From Cellulomonas gilvus ATCC 13127 (GTDB lineage: Bacteria; Actinomycetota; Actinomycetes; Actinomycetales; Cellulomonadaceae): a stretch of DNA of 64,000 nt. Made by a program: the position numbers and the translations under genes. Within the stretch, counting starts at the first letter, position 1; each line of letters begins with the position of its first letter. Location: contig NC_015671.1 in assembly GCF_000218545.1 (NCBI RefSeq), positions 2,728,001 through 2,792,000 on the forward strand, given 5' to 3'. The notes under the pieces are model-generated. The model saw only the letters and a program-made list of their open reading frames with translations, did no database searches and was not told where the DNA came from. This document shows, in pieces, positions 59,169 through 64,000 of the stretch.

Positions 59169-60461
59169 TCAGGACGCCGTGATGCGGTCCAGCAGCAGCG
59201 GACCGGCGCCGGGCGCGGCCGTCGGGTCCACCACGATCGCACCGGCGAGCGCCTCCTTGGCGCGCGCGAACCGCTCCGGGGTGTCGGTGTGCAGCGTGAG
59301 CACGGGCTGACCGGCGCGGACGGGCTCACCCGGGCGCACGTGGATCTCCACGCCCGCACCGGCCTGCACCGGGTCCTCCTTGCGCGCACGGCCCGCACCG
59401 AGCCGCCACGCCGCCACGCCGACGCCGAACGCGTCGAGCGTCGTCAGCACGCCGTCGGACTCCGCGAGCACCTGCTCGGTCTCGCGCGCCACCGGCAGCT
59501 CCGCGTCGGGGTCGCCGTCCTGCGCCGCGATCATGCGCCGCCACACGTCCATCGCCCGGCCGTCGGCCAGCGCGGCGGCGGGGTCCGCGTCGGGCTGCCC
59601 CGCGGCCGCGAGCATCTCGCGCGCGAGCGCGACCGTGAGCTCCACGACGTCCGCGGGCCCACCGCCGGCGAGCACCTCGACCGACTCCCGGACCTCGAGC
59701 GCGTTGCCCGCGGTCAGGCCCAGCGGCGTGGACATGTCGGTCAGCAGCGCGACCGTCGTGACGCCCGCGTCGGTGCCGAGCTCGACCATGGTGCGGGCGA
59801 GCTCACGCGCGCGCTCCAGGTCCTTCATGAACGCACCCGAACCGACCTTGACGTCGAGCACGAGCGAGCCGGTGCCCTCCGCGATCTTCTTGCTCATGAT
59901 CGAGCTCGCGATCAGCGGGATGGCCTCGACGGTCCCGGTCACGTCCCGCAGCGCGTAGAGCTTGCGGTCCGCGGGCGCGAGCCCCGACCCGGCCTGGCAG
60001 ATCACCGCACCGACGTCCGCGAGCTGACGCATCATCTCGTCGTTGGTCAGCGCCGCGCGCCACCCGGGGATCGACTCGAGCTTGTCGAGCGTGCCGCCCG
60101 TGTGGCCCAGGCCGCGCCCGGACAGCTGCGGCACCGCGACGCCGAACACCGCGACGAGCGGCGCGAGCGGGAGCGTGATCTTGTCCCCCACGCCGCCCGT
60201 CGAGTGCTTGTCGGACGTCGGCCGGCCCAGGTCCGCGAAGGACATGCGCTCACCCGACGCGATCATCGCCGCGGTCCACCGCGCGATCTCCGCGCGGTCC
60301 ATGCCGTTGAGCAGGATCGCCATGTTGAGCGCGGACATCTGCTCGTCGGCGACCACGCCGCGCGTGTACGCGTCGATCACCCAGTCGATCTGCGCGTCGG
60401 TCAGGCGCTTGCCGTCCCGCTTGGCGACGATGACGTCGACCGCGTCGAACGTCTCGCTCAT
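59169..60461 (-). CDS. deoA: Thymidine phosphorylase
   Basis: 430 aa, pyrimidine-nucleoside phosphorylase family. Phosphate-site KHSTGGVGDKITL, base-site SGRGLGHTGGTLDKLESIPG and VKVGSGAFMKDL, with the C-terminal PYNP domain that holds VEIHVRPGEPVRAGQPVL. It splits thymidine and deoxyuridine into base and deoxyribose-1-phosphate. ATG overlaps the cdd stop by 4 nt. Confidence 0.96.
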   Translation of the reverse strand: MSETFDAVDVIVAKRDGKRLTDAQIDWVIDAYTRGVVADEQMSALNMAILLNGMDRAEIARWTAAMIASGERMSFADLGRPTSDKHSTGGVGDKITLPLAPLVAVFGVAVPQLSGRGLGHTGGTLDKLESIPGWRAALTNDEMMRQLADVGAVICQAGSGLAPADRKLYALRDVTGTVEAIPLIASSIMSKKIAEGTGSLVLDVKVGSGAFMKDLERARELARTMVELGTDAGVTTVALLTDMSTPLGLTAGNALEVRESVEVLAGGGPADVVELTVALAREMLAAAGQPDADPAAALADGRAMDVWRRMIAAQDGDPDAELPVARETEQVLAESDGVLTTLDAFGVGVAAWRLGAGRARKEDPVQAGAGVEIHVRPGEPVRAGQPVLTLHTDTPERFARAKEALAGAIVVDPTAAPGAGPLLLDRITAS

Positions 60462-60856
60462 GCTCGTTCCTCCAGGTCGTCCGGCCCGAACGCATCGGGC
60501 AGGACCTCGGTCATCGGCTTGACGCCGCTCACGGTCTCGACGATCAGCCGCGCACCGCCGTGCTCCCACAGCAGCTGGCGGCAGCGCCCGCAGGGCATGA
60601 GCACGTTGCCGTGCCCGTCCACGCACGTAAATGCCACGAGCCGCCCGCCGCCCGACATCGTCAGCGCGGACACGAGCGAGCACTCGGCGCACAGCGTCAC
60701 GCCGTAGCTCGCGTTCTCGACGTTGCACCCGGACACCACGCGACCGTCGTCGACGATCGCGGCCGCGCCCACCGGGAACTTCGAGTACGGCACGTACGCC
60801 TTGCGCATCGCCTCGGTGGCGACCGTCCGCAGCGCGTCCCAGTCCACCTCGGTCAT
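60458..60856 (-). CDS. cdd: Cytidine deaminase
   Basis: 132 aa, tetrameric type. Zinc site Cys/Glu in SGCNVENASYG and the PCGRCRQLLWE pair; N-terminal YVPYSKFPVGAAAI is conserved. Turns cytidine and deoxycytidine into uridine forms for the adjacent phosphorylase. ATG at 60856, 4 nt after the permease stop. Confidence 0.97.
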   Translation of the reverse strand: MTEVDWDALRTVATEAMRKAYVPYSKFPVGAAAIVDDGRVVSGCNVENASYGVTLCAECSLVSALTMSGGGRLVAFTCVDGHGNVLMPCGRCRQLLWEHGGARLIVETVSGVKPMTEVLPDAFGPDDLEERA

Positions 60857-60860
60857 GCGC

Positions 60861-62156
60861 TCACTCCTTCACGTAGGGCTCACCGGCGGCGGCGGGGCCG
60901 CGCGAGCGCCCGACCAGACCGGCGACGGCGAGGATGGTCACCACGTACGGCAGCATCAGCATGAACTGGCTGGGCACGGGCGCCCCGACGAGCGACAGCG
61001 CGTTCTGGAGGTTCGACGCGAAGCCGAACAGCAACGCGGCGAGCGCGGCCCGCACGGGGTCCCACTTGCCGAAGATCACCGCGGCGAGCGCGATGAAGCC
61101 CGCACCCGCGGTCATCTCCTTGCCGAAGCTCGAGACCGAGACCACGGTGTAGAACGCGCCACCCACGCCCGCGATCGCACCGGCGATCATGATCGCGCGG
61201 TAGCGCGTGCGCTCGACCTTGATGCCCACGGTGTCTGCGGCGGTCGGGTGCTCGCCCACGGCACGCACGCGCAGGCCCCAGCGCGTGCGCATGAGCGCGA
61301 ACCAGACCGCGGGCACGGTCACGTACATGAGGTAGACGACGAACGTCTGGTTGAACAGCGCCGGGCCGATCACCGGGATCTTGGACAGCACGGGGATCGC
61401 GATGGGGTCGAAGCGCTCGGTGTCGTTGAGCGTCGCACCGTCCGGCACCAGCACCTTGGAGTACAGGAAGCTCGTGACGCCGATGACGAGCACGTTGAGC
61501 ACCACGCCGACGATCACCTGGTTGACGCGGTACGTGATCGTGAACAGGCCGAGCACGAGCGCGACGAGCACGCCCGCGACGACCGCCGCCAGCAGACCGG
61601 CCCACGGGCTGTCCGTGACCGAGCCGACGAACGCCGCGGTGAAGGCGCCCGCGAGCAGCTGACCCTCGATCGCGATGTTGACCACGCCCGCGCGCTCGCC
61701 GATCACGCCGCCGAGCGAGCCGAAGACGATCGGCACCGCGAGCAGCACCGAGCCGCCCACGAGCCGGAACACGGGCAGGTCGGCCGAGCTGCCCGCAGCC
61801 GCCCACGCGAGGAAGCCGACCAGGAACACGAACGCGAACAGGAACGACAGCCACACGGGGACCCGCCGCCGTGCAGCGACCAGCGCGACGGCCGCGAGCG
61901 TGAGCAGCGTCATGACGCCGACGCAGACCCAGGCGAACGTCGTGCCCGGGACCACCAGGTCGGGGATCGCGAAGAAGTCGGTCTGCGTGGCGAACCGGAA
62001 GCTCGCATCGCCCTCACGCGAACCGAGCGCCAGGACCAGGGCGAACAGCGCGGTCACGATCGCGAGCGCGATCGGGGCCTTCCTGCCCACCACCTCGACG
62101 CGGCGGTGCTCTCCCGCGGCCGGGACCACGGCCGGGGTCGGTGCCAGGGCGGTCAT
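60861..62156 (-). CDS. Nucleoside ABC transporter permease (second subunit)
   Basis: 431 aa, roughly ten membrane helices, BPD_transp_2 family. VFGSLGGVIGERAGVVNIAIEGQLLAGAF is the family motif, followed by GVVLNVLVIGVTSFLYSKV. The N-terminal half carries an extra pair of helices before the core. Equivalent to YufQ/NupQ-type permeases of BmpA-dependent importers. Upstream of cdd and deoA, so nucleosides are the likely cargo. ATG at 62156 overlaps the partner permease by 4 nt. Confidence 0.92.
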   Translation of the reverse strand: MTALAPTPAVVPAAGEHRRVEVVGRKAPIALAIVTALFALVLALGSREGDASFRFATQTDFFAIPDLVVPGTTFAWVCVGVMTLLTLAAVALVAARRRVPVWLSFLFAFVFLVGFLAWAAAGSSADLPVFRLVGGSVLLAVPIVFGSLGGVIGERAGVVNIAIEGQLLAGAFTAAFVGSVTDSPWAGLLAAVVAGVLVALVLGLFTITYRVNQVIVGVVLNVLVIGVTSFLYSKVLVPDGATLNDTERFDPIAIPVLSKIPVIGPALFNQTFVVYLMYVTVPAVWFALMRTRWGLRVRAVGEHPTAADTVGIKVERTRYRAIMIAGAIAGVGGAFYTVVSVSSFGKEMTAGAGFIALAAVIFGKWDPVRAALAALLFGFASNLQNALSLVGAPVPSQFMLMLPYVVTILAVAGLVGRSRGPAAAGEPYVKE

Positions 62157-63466
62157 CGTGCAGCTCCGTCGGCCGTCGGGGCGGCGGGCGTCGCCGCCGG
62201 GGGTGTGGCGCGGCGGGCGGAGACCCGCCGCTTCGGCTGCGGCAGCCGGAAGATCGCGCGCACCAGCGGGGGTGCGGCGATGAACAGGACGATCAGCGAC
62301 TGGACGACGAGGACGATCTCGATCGGGATGCCCTCGGACGCCTGCATCGTGGTGCCGCCGGCCTTGAACGCACCGAACAGCAGGCTCGCGAACAGCACGC
62401 CGACCGGCTGCGAGCTGCCGAGCAGCGCGACCGTGATCGCGTCGAAGCCGACGCCCGCGTCGATGCTCGAGCCGAAGCCGGTCGTCGACAGGCCGAGCAC
62501 CTGCGTGGCTCCTGCCACGCCGATCAGCGCACCGCCGACCAGCATCGAGACGACGATCGTGCGGGGCACGTTGACCCCCGCGACGCGCCCGGCGTACGGG
62601 TTCTCGCCGATGATCCGGAACCGGAAGCCGACGCTGGACCGGTTCAGCAGCCACCAGACGACCCCGACCGCGACGAGCGCCAGGACGAAGCCCAGGTGCA
62701 CCGGGAACTGCTTGCCGAACAGGCGCGGCAGGATCGCGGTGGCCTCCATGGGCGGCGTCTTGGGGTTCGCGGAGCCGGGGGCCTGCAGCAGGCCGGGCGT
62801 CGCGAGCATGTAGGAGATCAGGTAGAACGCGATGTAGTTGAGCATGATCGTGACGATCACCTCGTGCGCGCCCGTGGTCGCCTTGAGCAGACCCGCGATC
62901 CCCGCCCACAGCGCGCCGGCGACGACACCAGCGATGAGCGCGACCAGCAGGTGCAGCCCCGCGGGCAGGTCGAGCCCGAAGCCCACCCAGCCCGCGGCGG
63001 CGGCCGAGACCAGCATCTGCCCCTGGCCACCGATGTTGAACATGCCCGACCGGAAGCCGATCGCGACGCCGAGACCCGCCAGGATCAGCGGCGTCGAGTA
63101 CGTGAGCGACTGCGTCAACGGCCGGATGGCCTGCTCGAACGTGTCGGCGTTGTAGTTGTAGATCGCGCCGCGGAACAGCGCCGTGTACGCACCACCGACC
63201 GCGCTGCCGATCGCCTGCAGCATGTCGCCCGGACGCGAGAAGAAGTACTTCGACGTGTCCTGCACGTCGGGGTCCGTCGCGGCGATCATCACCGATCCCG
63301 CGAGCACGGCCAGGACGACGGCACCCAGGGCCACCGTCCAGCCGCCGGACGTCACGCGGGCGATCGCGTCGCGCCAGCGGCGGTCGTCGCCGTCGTCGGT
63401 CCGGGGCGCGGTCGCGGGTGCGGCCTTGGCCACCGGCGTGGTCGCTGCGCTGTCTGGCGCGCTCAT
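62153..63466 (-). CDS. Nucleoside ABC transporter permease (first subunit)
   Basis: 437 aa, BPD_transp_2 family (YufP/NupP type), with IGFRSGMFNIGGQGQMLVSAAAAG as the signature and EVIVTIMLNYIAFYLISYML next. A large extracytoplasmic loop lies between helices 1 and 2 (DPDVQDTSKYFFSRPGDM). Cytoplasmic Ala/Pro-rich tails at both ends. Its ATG overlaps the ATPase stop by 4 nt. Pairs with the downstream permease to form the channel. Confidence 0.92.
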   Translation of the reverse strand: MSAPDSAATTPVAKAAPATAPRTDDGDDRRWRDAIARVTSGGWTVALGAVVLAVLAGSVMIAATDPDVQDTSKYFFSRPGDMLQAIGSAVGGAYTALFRGAIYNYNADTFEQAIRPLTQSLTYSTPLILAGLGVAIGFRSGMFNIGGQGQMLVSAAAAGWVGFGLDLPAGLHLLVALIAGVVAGALWAGIAGLLKATTGAHEVIVTIMLNYIAFYLISYMLATPGLLQAPGSANPKTPPMEATAILPRLFGKQFPVHLGFVLALVAVGVVWWLLNRSSVGFRFRIIGENPYAGRVAGVNVPRTIVVSMLVGGALIGVAGATQVLGLSTTGFGSSIDAGVGFDAITVALLGSSQPVGVLFASLLFGAFKAGGTTMQASEGIPIEIVLVVQSLIVLFIAAPPLVRAIFRLPQPKRRVSARRATPPAATPAAPTADGAAR

Positions 63467-64000
63467 GCGGCCTCTCCTGCGTCATCGGGCGCGATGCCGG
63501 CCATCATCAGGCCGATCACGTCGCGCGGAGTCGTCGCGGGCACGATGCCGACCACGCGACCGCGGTACATCACCAGGATCCGGTCCCCGAGCGCGACAGC
63601 CTCGTCGAGCTCGGTCGCCAGCACGATCACGGGGATGCCCGCGTCGCGCGTCTCGACGATGCGCTTGTGGATGAACTCGATCGAACCGACGTCGACGCCG
63701 CGCGTGGGCTGAGCGGCGATGAACACCTTCAGCTCACGCGACAGCTCACGCGCCAGCACGACCTTCTGCTGGTTCCCGCCGGACAGGCGGCCCGCGGGCA
63801 CGTCGATGCCCTGCGTCCGGATGTCGAACTCGTCGACCTTGTCCACCGCGAACTTGTCGCGCGCCTTGAGCTGGAGCATCCCGTGGCGCGCGAACGGCAG
63901 CTCGTCGGCCCGGTTGAGCATGAGGTTCTCGGCGACCGTGAACGTGCCGACGAGCCCGTCGACCCCGCGGTCCTCGGGCACGAACCCGACACCCGCGTCG
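63463..64000 (-). CDS. Nucleoside ABC transporter ATP-binding protein, C-terminal part
   Basis: The visible 179 residues are the second nucleotide-binding domain of a double-NBD ATPase (YufO/NupO type). Signature LSGGNQQKVVLARELS, the degenerate Walker B AAQPTRGVDVGSIEF characteristic of this sugar/nucleoside subfamily, and the H-loop region VIVLATELDEA. The frame runs off the right edge, where the first NBD and the substrate-binding lipoprotein would be expected. Confidence 0.93.
   Translation of the reverse strand, partial: DAGVGFVPEDRGVDGLVGTFTVAENLMLNRADELPFARHGMLQLKARDKFAVDKVDEFDIRTQGIDVPAGRLSGGNQQKVVLARELSRELKVFIAAQPTRGVDVGSIEFIHKRIVETRDAGIPVIVLATELDEAVALGDRILVMYRGRVVGIVPATTPRDVIGLMMAGIAPDDAGEAA

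Overview
The window reads as core chromosome of a very GC-rich actinobacterium. GC-biased codons, many GTG starts, TANNNT -10 boxes without a clear -35, a PimB'-type mannosyltransferase, a NucS mismatch endonuclease and a Rho with a long basic/acidic insertion all fit. The bifunctional AdhE and overall gene content suggest a facultative member of Cellulomonadaceae (Cellulomonas-like); the genus is inference. No prophage, insertion sequence, CRISPR array, rRNA or origin is visible.

Layout. (1) 1-12817, all minus strand: ribosomal protein L31, release factor 1 and its methylase PrmC, threonylcarbamoyl-AMP synthase, WecA-type transferase, an AtpI-like membrane protein, the complete F1Fo ATP synthase operon atpBEFHAGDC, a DUF2550 protein and truncated nucS. 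Many junctions are 4-nt ATGA/GTGA overlaps. (2) 13026-14637: pimB' on plus and a membrane-anchored PemK-fold protein on minus. (3) 14741-24932, minus: rho, then hom-thrC-thrB, then MFS-argS-lysA, with a divergent GntR regulator. Apart from pimB', PemK and the MFS/GntR pair, this order matches the argS-lysA-hom-thrC-thrB-rho-rpmE-prfA-hemK-sua5-rfe-atp block of Mycobacterium tuberculosis. (4) 25778-36843, mixed: tRNA-Arg(CCG), two lipoproteins, a CPA1 Na+/H+ antiporter, adhE behind a DosR-like box, an aminotransferase, a Bcr/CflA exporter, an SRAP protein and a class III nucleotide cyclase. (5) 36840-45533: birA, acyl-CoA carboxylase beta and epsilon subunits with an unknown gene between them, a DUF885 peptidase, VKOR, Maf and the biotinylated carboxylase alpha subunit. 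BirA would charge the alpha subunit. (6) 45558-49821: a NUDIX gene bracketed by palindromic repeats, and an efeUOB iron uptake operon behind an IdeR/DtxR-type box. (7) 49846-52774: a transglutaminase-like protein and a membrane endonuclease/exonuclease/phosphatase protein. (8) 52778-64000: LpdA, purine nucleoside phosphorylase, a phosphohexomutase-family enzyme, deoC, add, deoA, cdd and a BmpA/Nup-type nucleoside ABC importer cut by the window edge. This is one nucleoside salvage locus: import, deamination, phosphorolysis, pentose-1-phosphate isomerisation and aldol cleavage.

No clearly new multi-gene system is present. The best non-routine signals are a four-copy palindromic repeat family, two copies of which sit in divergent promoter regions beside strong G-quadruplex motifs; a well-placed DosR-like box upstream of adhE; an IdeR-type box before efeU; a recurrent leaderless promoter layout; an uncharacterised acidic protein between AccD and AccE; and a membrane-tethered PemK-fold protein without antitoxin.
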